This document shows positions 14,168 through 20,867 of a stretch of DNA of 28,991 nucleotides, in pieces. This stretch comes from a virus. The notes under the pieces are model-generated. The model was not told the origin of the DNA. It did not search any database and saw only the letters and a list, made by a program, of their open reading frames with translations. The DNA lies in IMG/VR virus record IMGVR_UViG_3300025168_000451, positions 1 through 28,991 of that record. One strand, 5' to 3'. Made by a program: the position numbers and the translations under genes. Within the stretch, counting starts at the first letter, position 1. Each line of letters begins with the position of its first letter.

Positions 14168-16636
14168 TTAAGCCTCTAGCGCAGCAATTCGCGCCTTGAG
14201 TGTTTGTACTTCTGCGTCTAGCTCTTGCATGGCGGACCACAAGACAGGTGTCATGCGCCCGTAATCCATGCTATAGAAGGACCCGTCATTTGGCAGAGCT
14301 TTTACAAGTTCCGACATCTGAGCCCTTACATCTTGAGCGATGAAGCCAATCATCCGGCGATCCGAACCTTCTTCCAGCACCACTGAGCCATCTACAATTT
14401 TGCCGGAATGCTTGTCAAAGATCTTTGCATCTATTGCTCGCACTTCAGCCAAGCCGTAAGGACTCGCGGCGACGTTCGTCTTTAGTCTTGAGTCAGAAAA
14501 GGTTGTCCACTCTACGTCAGCGTGGCCTGACCCTTCGGCGTCAAAGATGAAACGTGCCGTTCCGTTGTTTGCGACTGTAAACAAATTTGAGTCGGAACCT
14601 GCTGCCTGCACGTTGCCATCACCCGCTGTCACCGCCGTCTCGACTTGGACAATACCAACAGCCGATGTGGACTTCGTTGTATCTGCTGCTTCACCAAGGA
14701 ACCCTTCAAGCACTAGTGCGAGGCCCGCAACACCGTCTGCGTCCTTGAGTCCGCCTACAGTCAAGCCACCGGATGTCGCCTGATATTTGCGAAATGCGCC
14801 ATACGTGTCGGCTTCGGCCTTGTTCGTCATGTTGTGTCCAACATCACTGCTTTTTAGCGCAAAAATCTCGTTGTCTGCCGCGCCCTGATTAACAGTCAAG
14901 CCCAGTGTCATTTTCGAGTTGGCTGTGTCGCCAACGAACGTCGCGCCTTTAAGCATTGTAGCGCCAGCCGCAACGTACAGCGCAGCGCTTGTTGCCCCTT
15001 CAGTCGGAGCCGCAGTGACGTATAGACTTGCAGCTACCGTGACAACGCCGCTTCCGCCTAGATTGTCAACGATAATCGGCTCGTCCACCTTGAGAGATGT
15101 TACGACTCCAATGCTCTCAGTGGCCGACTGCGTGTTGATATTGCCCCGAATGTGGGCTATCGCGAGGCTTCCGGTGTCGCCCGCAGCACCTGTCAAAGCG
15201 TGTTGGAGCGCAGTCCCCACGGCGAGATTGCCAGAGCCGTCAGAGGTGTACGCTCCGCCGATTAGCGTGGCGATTCTGCCGTCCGCTGCGCCGCCTATCG
15301 CACTCGGTCCCGTGCCGGTCACTATGAGATTGCCACCGATAGTCCCCGCGCCATCAGCGGTTAGAGCGTTGACCTGGAGGTTTCCTGACGCCGAGGCCGC
15401 AGCGTTGTACACCCTGAGTAGACTTGCCCCTTCCGATACGAGGAAAGCGACACTGGTTCCAGCCTCCTGAAACCGTATGGCGGGAGAACCGCTGCCTCGG
15501 TTGAGCGTGATCGCGTTCGACCCGTGGAACGTGCCTGCACCCGCACACTCTAGGCTGGAGGAGGCTGTAATTGCGCCAGTCAACGTGCTTACGCCATCTA
15601 CGACTAGCGTCTGCGTGTCTACCGCAGTGGTGGTGACCTTACCAGTGGACGGGTTATAGGTCAGCGTTCCGTCACTTTCCAAGCCAAGATTGCCGCCATC
15701 TACATCTCCACCGGCAGTGAAGACAATTGCGTTGTTTTCGTTTGTAGACTCGTTGTCAGTGATTGTGACTGTAGTCGCTAGAGTCGCAAGGGCCACGGCG
15801 ATGTTGGCTGTGCCGTCGAACGAGGTGCCACCGATCTCGCGAGCAGTTGCTAGTGCGGTCGCGGTCGCAGCATTGCCCGTCGTTGAGCCAGAAGAGCCGG
15901 AAGTGTTGCCGGTGACGTTTCCAGTCAGAGGTCCAACAAATTCTCCTGATGTATTCGTACCCGTAGTAACCAGATTCTCATTACCGAATGTGATTGCACC
16001 TGACGTATCGGTTATTGATCCAGCGGCGAGGACTAGGGTTCCGGGCTTAACAGTTGTCGTTGCTACGACATCGTCTGCATATACGTTCGCCCAACGTACT
16101 CCAGTAGTTCCCAGGTCATCCGTTGAGTCTGTGTCCGATACTACGTCGTCACCATGTGTGGTAACACCCGTGAGCGTGGTCGCACCCGCTACACTCAAGG
16201 TGCTGCTCAGTTCTAGGTCTGCAAACGCATCAAGCACCGCAGCGCCTGACCCCGCACCATCTGTATAGACTACTGCGTTTTTGCCAGCGGCAATCGTGAT
16301 GTTCGCGCCAGATCCCTGACTAATAATGATATTTTGAGAACCGCTTGTAGCGTTCTCAATAATCCAAACCTTCTTAACCGTATTGGGGCCAAGCGTGATG
16401 GTACAAGCAGAGTCCAATGTGCCTGTGTACTTCAGGAACAATGCACGACCCTCGTCAGCCGCACCGTCTGCTATCGTAGTGGCGTGGGCGTCCGCGTTGG
16501 TCGTGATGCCCTCAGTACCATACCCCAGCGCCTGACCGACTAACTCAAGGTTTAGGTTGGTGGAGGTACCCCAAGTACCCGACTCGTCGCCTGTCGCGAT
16601 TTCCTTCAGCCGCAAATTATTTACATATGTTGCCAT
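14168..16636 (-). CDS. Tail fibre/spike with C-terminal intramolecular chaperone (peptidase S74)
   Basis: The N-terminus (ATYVNNLRLKEIATGDESGTW) is the typical virion-binding start of aquatic phage fibres. The middle is Gly/Thr/Ala-rich beta repeat, for example LTGNVTGNTSGSSGSTTGN. The C-terminal 109 residues are an S74 intramolecular chaperone: SDSRLKTNV begins at Ser714, with Ser714 and Lys719 spaced like the catalytic Ser/Lys pair of endosialidase-type chaperones. GFIAQDVRAQM, YSMDYGRMTPVLWSAMQEL and a final coiled coil (AEVQTLKARIAALEA) follow. In this family the chaperone trimerises the fibre and then cleaves itself off before the Ser. AGGAAAG precedes the start. It is the best receptor-binding candidate in the window. 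Confidence 0.93.
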   Translation of the reverse strand: MATYVNNLRLKEIATGDESGTWGTSTNLNLELVGQALGYGTEGITTNADAHATTIADGAADEGRALFLKYTGTLDSACTITLGPNTVKKVWIIENATSGSQNIIISQGSGANITIAAGKNAVVYTDGAGSGAAVLDAFADLELSSTLSVAGATTLTGVTTHGDDVVSDTDSTDDLGTTGVRWANVYADDVVATTTVKPGTLVLAAGSITDTSGAITFGNENLVTTGTNTSGEFVGPLTGNVTGNTSGSSGSTTGNAATATALATAREIGGTSFDGTANIAVALATLATTVTITDNESTNENNAIVFTAGGDVDGGNLGLESDGTLTYNPSTGKVTTTAVDTQTLVVDGVSTLTGAITASSSLECAGAGTFHGSNAITLNRGSGSPAIRFQEAGTSVAFLVSEGASLLRVYNAAASASGNLQVNALTADGAGTIGGNLIVTGTGPSAIGGAADGRIATLIGGAYTSDGSGNLAVGTALQHALTGAAGDTGSLAIAHIRGNINTQSATESIGVVTSLKVDEPIIVDNLGGSGVVTVAASLYVTAAPTEGATSAALYVAAGATMLKGATFVGDTANSKMTLGLTVNQGAADNEIFALKSSDVGHNMTNKAEADTYGAFRKYQATSGGLTVGGLKDADGVAGLALVLEGFLGEAADTTKSTSAVGIVQVETAVTAGDGNVQAAGSDSNLFTVANNGTARFIFDAEGSGHADVEWTTFSDSRLKTNVAASPYGLAEVRAIDAKIFDKHSGKIVDGSVVLEEGSDRRMIGFIAQDVRAQMSELVKALPNDGSFYSMDYGRMTPVLWSAMQELDAEVQTLKARIAALEA

Positions 16637-16663
16637 GTTTCTTTCCTATCTGTAGCAGAATCA

Positions 16664-17104
16664 TTACGAGGGCACGAGTGCCCAATCAGGTGTCTGCGAG
16701 TCAGATACTCCTGACCAACTTGGTGTTTGCGAGTCAGATACTTCTGACCAACTTGGTGTCTGTGAATCATCTATTATCGCCCAAACATTTACTCGTTGCG
16801 TTTGTCCAGTCGCAGACAAACCTGTGACGGAAACAGTTACTCCAGTACCGCCACTTGCTGTTACTGACCCAATCGCACTGGTCGCGCTCAACCCGGTAAG
16901 CGTAAGGTTGGAGTCTCCGGAAACAACCACCGATCCTACGGCACCCGTTCCGGCTATTCCCGTTACCGTAACATTTGATGTACCCGTTACAGTAACGCTT
17001 CCTAACGCTCCGGTTCCCGCTACTCCTGTTACCGCGACGGCAACATTTGTATTGCCCCAGGTATCGGAGCCCCACGTACCTCTGCCCCATCCGCTAACGG
17101 GCAT
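16664..17104 (-). CDS. Repeat-containing small structural protein (146 aa)
   Basis: Begins with Trp/Gly repeats (GWGRGTWGSDTWG), continues with four beta repeats of the type VTVTGxAGTGAVGSVxVxG, and ends with three copies of an 11-residue unit (SDSQTPSWSGV). Proteins of this layout are common in late modules of aquatic phages; a fibre-like beta-stack and virion surface location are plausible but unproven. The Trp/Gly start is echoed inside the 792-aa tail protein (WGSDTWGSGTWGSG at residues 204-217), which suggests a shared structural unit. The gene follows the 143-aa gene with one base between stop and start and lies just ahead of the fibre gene. Confidence 0.82.
   Translation of the reverse strand: MPVSGWGRGTWGSDTWGNTNVAVAVTGVAGTGALGSVTVTGTSNVTVTGIAGTGAVGSVVVSGDSNLTLTGLSATSAIGSVTASGGTGVTVSVTGLSATGQTQRVNVWAIIDDSQTPSWSEVSDSQTPSWSGVSDSQTPDWALVPS
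16673..16771 (-). repeat. Three 33-bp tandem repeats at the end of the 146-aa gene
   Basis: Residues 112-144 are three 11-residue units of the form xDSQTPxWxxV; the DNA copies share stretches such as CTGACCAACTTGGTGT. The repeat is in frame and ends two codons before the stop. Confidence 0.8.
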
Positions 17105-17105
17105 T

Positions 17106-17537
17106 TTACGCTATGCGAATAATCGCATTGCTCGCATCTGCTGCGGGAAACGCAATTGAGAATGTCCCAGCAGTAGCAGTCTTGTCCGCCCCGAAATCCA
17201 GAATCAATACCGATGTGTCCCCACTGGTATCTTCATTGAAAATCATAGCGCCTCTGGCCGTAATCGTAGCTGTCGTCCATGAGGTATCAGCGAAATCCGT
17301 GAGCGCCGTAGTGCCGCTAGAGGATGGATCGACTCTCGTAAGAGTGTTTCCCTTGGCAGTATAGTTAGTACCGCTCACTTCGTTGCTTGTAGTGTACGCT
17401 GTAGTGGCCGCACCCAAGCTCGCACTGCTTGTATACAGCGCAATCTTAAAGGTGTTACCGCCGCTATTTAAGAAATTGTGCTTTGCCTCAAGCAATTCTT
17501 TCTTGAAAGAGGTGCACATTGCCTGAGTAATCGCCAT
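17106..17537 (-). CDS. Conserved phage structural protein (143 aa)
   Basis: The sequence (AITQAMCTSFKKELLEAKHNF, TFKIALYTSSASLGAATTAY, ARGAMIFNEDTSGD, LDFGADKTATAGTFSIAFP, NAIIRIA) matches a very common protein of about 140 residues in aquatic and other environmental phages. It has a short N-terminal helix followed by a beta domain. The family is repeatedly found between connector and fibre genes; its exact virion position is not established to my knowledge. The ATG shares its first A with the TAA of the preceding gene (TAATG), indicating translational coupling. Confidence 0.85.
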   Translation of the reverse strand: MAITQAMCTSFKKELLEAKHNFLNSGGNTFKIALYTSSASLGAATTAYTTSNEVSGTNYTAKGNTLTRVDPSSSGTTALTDFADTSWTTATITARGAMIFNEDTSGDTSVLILDFGADKTATAGTFSIAFPAADASNAIIRIA

Positions 17538-17815
17538 TACATTCTCTCCACAGAATTAGCTAAATCGTTGTGTCCAGCTACGCGCAGTAAGTTAACGACA
17601 CGTGAGCGATCTTCGTTGATCGCCTCGTACATATAGTATGCCGCAGCCTTGTGAATAAACTCCTTAAACTCTAGCGCCTGCTCCGCTATTAACGGGTGAG
17701 CATCTGCCCCAACGCTAACAATGTGATCAGCGGCCCTTCTCGCCCAGTGCTCCGGGCCAAGTGTTGTGTCGTTGCTTGTTGCAACGCTAACCGTGCCCAC
17801 ATCAGCATTAAACAT
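17537..17815 (-). CDS. Small helical conserved phage protein (92 aa)
   Basis: Mostly alpha-helical with PEHWARRAADHIVSVG, LIAEQALEFKEFIHKAAAYYM, EDRSRVVNLLRVAGHNDLAN. The pattern WAxRAAxxIxxVxxxAxPxIxEQAxxFx...YYxxxAxxxDRxxxxxxLxxAGHxDLA is a recognisable small phage family that lies beside the connector adaptor gene. Function unknown; an assembly or connector accessory role is inferred. It overlaps both neighbours by one base (TGATG at the start, TAATG at the end), so it sits inside a coupled block of connector genes. Confidence 0.82.
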   Translation of the reverse strand: MFNADVGTVSVATSNDTTLGPEHWARRAADHIVSVGADAHPLIAEQALEFKEFIHKAAAYYMYEAINEDRSRVVNLLRVAGHNDLANSVERM

Positions 17816-18447
17816 CAGTTGACAGCCATACTTATCGTTCCGTCTCTGTACTCATCAACAGTCATGCGGCCCTCTGCCTGCAGCTTCAGGAGGTCCAGTG
17901 CTTCCTGGTACCTCTGCTGATACAACTGCATCACATCTGCGTCACCCTTCATGTATGTGTACGCCTCGACTAGGGAGCCATAAAGCAAGACCGTATCGGC
18001 ATTTGTCCCTAGCCACGAGGTACTAGAATCGACAATTGAAGCTGGCTGATAGTAGTAATGAAGCTCTGTGACAAAATCTGCGTTAGGCGTTGGCCCAAGA
18101 ATGAATGTGTCACTAGTGAACATGCCGTAATACTTAGGCACCCCTTCGGTAGACGCATTGGGATAGGTAGCCCTAATAAAGTTTGCGTCTTTGTTTAACA
18201 AAAAGATTTGGTTGCTAGAACTTGTTAAGGACAACGACAACGGCAATAAAAAATCCGTTGGAACCTCTAGGTATTTATTCCCATCAGTTATGGTACCAGC
18301 GACGTTTTTACGATTCACAGGCAAGTTCACAGAGCGATAGATACGTTGTTCGGCTTGCTTGATAAACGTGTCAATCGAAGCTACGAAACTAGTGCCTGTG
18401 TTGTTGCAGTAATCCTTGATGGCCGCAGTTAATTCAGCATAGGTCAT
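17815..18447 (-). CDS. Head-tail adaptor protein, SU10 gp7-like (210 aa)
   Basis: The N-terminus (MTYAELTAAIKDYCNNTGTSF, then FIKQAEQRIYRSVNLPVNRK) is the helical signature of phage adaptor proteins of the SU10 gp7 type, which form a ring under the portal in podoviruses. Middle blocks (YLEVPTDFLLPLSLSL, GVPKYYGMF, LGPTPNADFVTELHYYYQP) and the C-terminal helices (LLYGSLVEAYTYMKGDADVMQLYQQRYQEAL) fit the whole family length of about 200-215 residues. It overlaps the 111-aa gene by four bases (ATGA) and the 92-aa gene by one base. Confidence 0.85.
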   Translation of the reverse strand: MTYAELTAAIKDYCNNTGTSFVASIDTFIKQAEQRIYRSVNLPVNRKNVAGTITDGNKYLEVPTDFLLPLSLSLTSSSNQIFLLNKDANFIRATYPNASTEGVPKYYGMFTSDTFILGPTPNADFVTELHYYYQPASIVDSSTSWLGTNADTVLLYGSLVEAYTYMKGDADVMQLYQQRYQEALDLLKLQAEGRMTVDEYRDGTISMAVN

Positions 18448-18779
18448 GTCGTCACCGTCACCCTGCCTACTGAGCCAGTAGCAGTCAGATTTCCAGAAGT
18501 GTTTGCATTTCCACTCCCAACAGGGTCAAAGGCAAACAGCCTCCTGCTTTGGTCCTGTGATGTATCTGGCCTAGCGTCTCTCAATGCTTCCGGGTCAGCA
18601 TACGTTCCCAGCCTACCCAAGAAGTTCTGTGGCTGATCTTCATCTAACATGTCCTTGCCGACCATGAGTCCCGTCATGCGTCCAGCTTTAACCTGCGGTA
18701 CAAGATCCCTTAGCCTGTACCTGAATCCAGTTCGGTCACAAAAACCAAAAGCATATTTACCATTAGCAATATGAGACAT
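18444..18779 (-). CDS. Connector-region structural protein (111 aa)
   Basis: Contains YAFGFCDRTGFRYRLRDL, a Gly/Met segment (GRMTGLMVGKDMLDEDQPQN), and DPEALRDARPDTSQ. The order CDRxGFRYxxxxL ... DPQALRxxRPD is a recurrent small family between the gp4-like and adaptor genes of aquatic podoviruses; the single Cys followed by DRxG hints at a decayed metal knuckle, but a full Cys set is missing. The tail is Gly/Thr/Val-rich. Role unknown; a minor connector or tail piece is inferred. It overlaps the 225-aa gene by one base and the adaptor gene by four bases. Confidence 0.78.
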   Translation of the reverse strand: MSHIANGKYAFGFCDRTGFRYRLRDLVPQVKAGRMTGLMVGKDMLDEDQPQNFLGRLGTYADPEALRDARPDTSQDQSRRLFAFDPVGSGNANTSGNLTATGSVGRVTVTT

Positions 18780-19456
18780 TAGGAATACCCTCCAGGCACA
18801 AAATGAACAGAAGACTTATCACGATCTTCCTGTTGTGCTAGATCCCACTGAAACTCGTATTCTGCCTTTAGTTCTACTGAGCGCACAAACGATTCCGGGT
18901 ATTTTTGTGAAATGTAAAACGCTAACCCCGACACCAATGCAGGTAGAAAGCGAGCCGGAATATCAGAAGTCGTAGAACCTACCGAGCCCGTATCTTGTAT
19001 ACGTCTTATCCGTTGATAAACAAACGTGTAAATCTTGTCTGGCGCTGGCCACAGGTACACGACTGGGGCATCGCGCTGCTTGTCGATGAACAAGTTTACA
19101 GGCCTTCCCTCAGTGAGCTTATTCGGAATTGTCGAATATTGAGACACACTAATCCGAGAGATTGGCAGGTCACTTTGCGACGTACCGACTCCATCCCGAA
19201 TCCAATGCTCGACAAGATCAATCGTGTCAGCTGGTAGTGTAAGCGAAGGGGTGCTTGCAACAGTGCTCGCCGTACCCTGCTCTACGCACCAGAAATTAAG
19301 ACCACGATTTGCCCACTCAATGCTCAAGAGATTAAGCGACCTGCGAGCCGTTTCGATGTCATACCCAGTCTTCGACTGAAGACCACATCGCTCAAACGCC
19401 TCTTCAATAACCTCTGATATCTCAAGGTCAAATGTGGCAGTTCCCGAAGTAGTCAT
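18779..19456 (-). CDS. Head completion / packaged-DNA stabilisation protein, P22 gp4-like (225 aa)
   Basis: The helical N-terminus ISEVIEEAFERCGLQSKTGYD followed by TARRSLNLLSIEWANRGLNFW is the signature of gp4-type tail accessory factors in short-tailed phages, which bind the portal after packaging and close the channel. Beta blocks (STPSLTLPADTIDLVEHW, RPVNLFIDKQRDAPVVYLWP, FVYQRIRRIQDTGS) and a C-terminal helical segment (ARFLPALVSGLAFYISQKYPE) complete the family pattern. The start has AGGTGA six bases upstream. Position between capsid genes and the adaptor is as expected for this role. Confidence 0.85.
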   Translation of the reverse strand: MTTSGTATFDLEISEVIEEAFERCGLQSKTGYDIETARRSLNLLSIEWANRGLNFWCVEQGTASTVASTPSLTLPADTIDLVEHWIRDGVGTSQSDLPISRISVSQYSTIPNKLTEGRPVNLFIDKQRDAPVVYLWPAPDKIYTFVYQRIRRIQDTGSVGSTTSDIPARFLPALVSGLAFYISQKYPESFVRSVELKAEYEFQWDLAQQEDRDKSSVHFVPGGYS

Positions 19457-19481
19457 CGCAAGTCACCTCTAGATGGCATTG

Positions 19482-19661
19482 TTAAATCGCCCTCCAATTC
19501 GGATACTCCTTGGCTATATGACTCGTGTAGCCGACCTCTTCCGCTTCTTTCGGATAGTTCTTTACTAGCTTGCTGTAGTATCCGTCATCATTTACCACTT
19601 CAGCTTTTTTCTTAATTACGTCTTGGAAGCTGGGTGAAGTTGGCTTTGTCTTGTCAGGCAT
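19482..19661 (-). CDS. Small hypothetical protein (59 aa)
   Basis: From the ATG at 19661, which shares its A with the TAA of the 131-aa gene (TAATG), the frame gives 59 residues, MPDKTKPTSPSFQDVIKKK at the start and HIAKEYPNWRAI at the end. It is Lys/Glu/Tyr-rich, helical and soluble, with no membrane segment or recognisable motif. Gene reality is supported by the coupled start, exactly like other junctions in this operon, and by the fact that it fills the otherwise empty gap before the gp4-like gene (25 bp remain). Function unknown. Confidence 0.75.
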   Translation of the reverse strand: MPDKTKPTSPSFQDVIKKKAEVVNDDGYYSKLVKNYPKEAEEVGYTSHIAKEYPNWRAI

Positions 19662-20056
19662 TAGTAACTTTTCCTTACGGCCACCATTACGGTATAGCGA
19701 TCACCGGAGTCATGGCCTGTAGTGGTGAACATGACATCGCCAGTCGGGCTAGACGCATTGTTCACAAGGGGACCGGCCTGTCGCCAGTCATAAAAGCCGT
19801 AGCCGCTGAGTGTCCAGCAAATTACATCAGTGCTGGCGTCCCACAGAATATCAACGGTCATGCCAGAGCAGTCGTACCACATCTGCTCAATGGCAACCTT
19901 AGTGCAGGCCCTGCCTGTGCCAGACTCCGCGCTAAGTGCGGATACATCTACCTTCTTGACGGCAGCTTCACCAGTACCATCAGAGATGTTGGTGAACTTC
20001 AAAACAGCAATTCGGTCGCCGTCTTGGATTGTCTGGGACGTTACTGCGTCAGCCAT
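19661..20056 (-). CDS. Conserved small structural protein, head/connector region (131 aa)
   Basis: Blocks DAVTSQTIQDGDRIAVLKF, TNISDGTGEAAVKKVDVSAL, MTVDILWDASTDVICWTLSG and SGDRYTVMVAVRKSY match a common family of about 130 residues in aquatic phages: beta-rich, with DGxRxxVxKFTNISDGTGE near the start. It typically lies close to capsid genes; no experimental function is known to me. A strong GGGGAGA precedes the start. It is the first gene after the hairpin-containing gap that separates the capsid block from the connector block, so it could head a separately controlled message. Confidence 0.83.
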   Translation of the reverse strand: MADAVTSQTIQDGDRIAVLKFTNISDGTGEAAVKKVDVSALSAESGTGRACTKVAIEQMWYDCSGMTVDILWDASTDVICWTLSGYGFYDWRQAGPLVNNASSPTGDVMFTTTGHDSGDRYTVMVAVRKSY

Positions 20057-20165
20057 TTAATTCTCCCCGCGAGGACAGGGCTTTTGCCCCGCTTGCAATA
20101 GGAGATACGGCTACCCACCCATTTAGATGGGCAGCCTATCTCATTCTAATATACCACTTGAATCA
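20057..20165 (-). other. Intergenic region between head-decoration and 131-aa genes
   Basis: This 109-bp gap is unusually long for this compact operon. It contains a strong 15-bp hairpin (20102-20142) and a minor GGGC-AAAA-GCCC hairpin (20078-20089), then the ribosome site of the 131-aa gene. I see no convincing promoter and no coding frame. Confidence 0.6.
20102..20142 (-). terminator. 15-bp hairpin after the head-decoration gene (terminator or processing site)
   Basis: GAGATA (20102-20107) pairs with TATCTC (20137-20142), and GGCTACCCA (20109-20117) pairs with TGGGCAGCC (20128-20136) with one G-U and a single bulged base at 20108. An alternative inner stem CCCAT/ATGGG is possible. No U-tract follows on either strand, so it is not a textbook intrinsic terminator; it may protect a 3' end, be cut by RNase III, or attenuate. 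Confidence 0.5.
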
Positions 20166-20765
20166 CTATGCAACAGTTGAAATAGGTGATCCAGAGCCAA
20201 CGGCCATCCAAACCTGCCCAGTGCCATTGTCGGATACGCAAACAATGCGAGCAGTGGAGCCGACTACGGTTGACGCGACAAAGGTGAAGGTGTCGCCAGC
20301 TACATCAATTACAGCATTAGCTGCTGTTCCACCCGTCAGACTTAGCTGGGCACTAAACGCACTACCCGTAGCTGCTGGGATCGCAATCGTCGTTGTCTTG
20401 CTTCCGCCTACAGCAGTAGTGACCAGGAAATCAAAATACGCACCCGTGTTAGCGCCTGAAGACGCTGGGAGGTTAATCACATTGTCTAGCGTTCCATGAA
20501 TCAAAACAATGGAACCTGACTGCGCGATGGTCAAAGCAGAGGTAACTGCCCCAGAAGCTTCCCAAGTCGTAATGATCGGGCGTCTTGCTTTCAGCGTGCT
20601 GGTAGTAGCAATAGCACCATCAGCAGTAATTGAGCCTACATCAGTGATATTACCACTTGAATCAACATCAAAGTTGGTAGTGAATGCACCAGTTGTAGAA
20701 CTCTTGGTGACTTGCTCAAATCCACCTTCTGAGCGAATCGGTCCTGAAAAAGTCGTGTTAGCCAT
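20166..20765 (-). CDS. Head decoration / head-fibre candidate (199 aa)
   Basis: The N-terminus (NTTFSGPIRSEGGFEQVTKS, TTGAFTTNFDVDSSGNITDV) is the start of a family that lies next to the capsid gene in many aquatic podoviruses. It has a Gly/Thr/Ala-rich beta body (LINLPAS-like strands, FDFLVTTAVGGSKTTTIAIP, VWMAVGSGSP). The NxxGPVRSExGF and NFDVDxSGNxT blocks resemble fibre anchors, so a surface decoration or head fibre is a fair guess. It is not a known enzyme. A strong AGGAGA lies six bases before the ATG. It stands alone between two hairpin-bearing gaps. Confidence 0.82.
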   Translation of the reverse strand: MANTTFSGPIRSEGGFEQVTKSSTTGAFTTNFDVDSSGNITDVGSITADGAIATTSTLKARRPIITTWEASGAVTSALTIAQSGSIVLIHGTLDNVINLPASSGANTGAYFDFLVTTAVGGSKTTTIAIPAATGSAFSAQLSLTGGTAANAVIDVAGDTFTFVASTVVGSTARIVCVSDNGTGQVWMAVGSGSPISTVA

Positions 20766-20790
20766 TAGTTTCTCCTGTCGTGGCTAGTGT

Positions 20791-20808
20791 CTATCAAGTA
20801 ATTGATAG
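20791..20808 (-). other. Perfect 7-bp inverted repeat in the capsid-decoration gap
   Basis: CTATCAA (20791-20797) and TTGATAG (20802-20808) form a perfect stem with a four-base loop, 25 bases before the start of the 199-aa gene and just after the terminator-like hairpin. It could be an RNA-processing stem or an operator; no protein partner is apparent. Confidence 0.45.
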
Positions 20809-20810
20809 TC

Positions 20811-20854
20811 AGGGAAAAGAAGAGGCAGGAACGGCCCCAATACGGGACCGTCCC
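20811..20854 (-). terminator. Terminator-like hairpin downstream of the major capsid gene
   Basis: On the minus strand ACGGTCCC and GGGGCCGT (20851-20844 and 20838-20831) pair around a five-base loop, extended outward by about three further pairs to 20854/20828. A CT-rich tract with CTTCTTTT (20826-20811) follows. This looks like a leaky intrinsic terminator right after the capsid gene, as T7 has after gene 10. Downstream genes would then be expressed less than capsid. Confidence 0.55.
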
Positions 20855-20867
20855 CACCCCCCACTTA

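Noticed and set aside
15690-16268. Plus-strand frames within the fibre gene (192 and 183 codons)
   Set aside because: Their Pro/Val/Ser-rich translations are mirror images of Gly/Thr/Ala codons of the fibre repeat region.
16673-16771. Short tandem repeats as a CRISPR-like array
   Set aside because: The units are contiguous, in frame and coding, without spacers of unique sequence.
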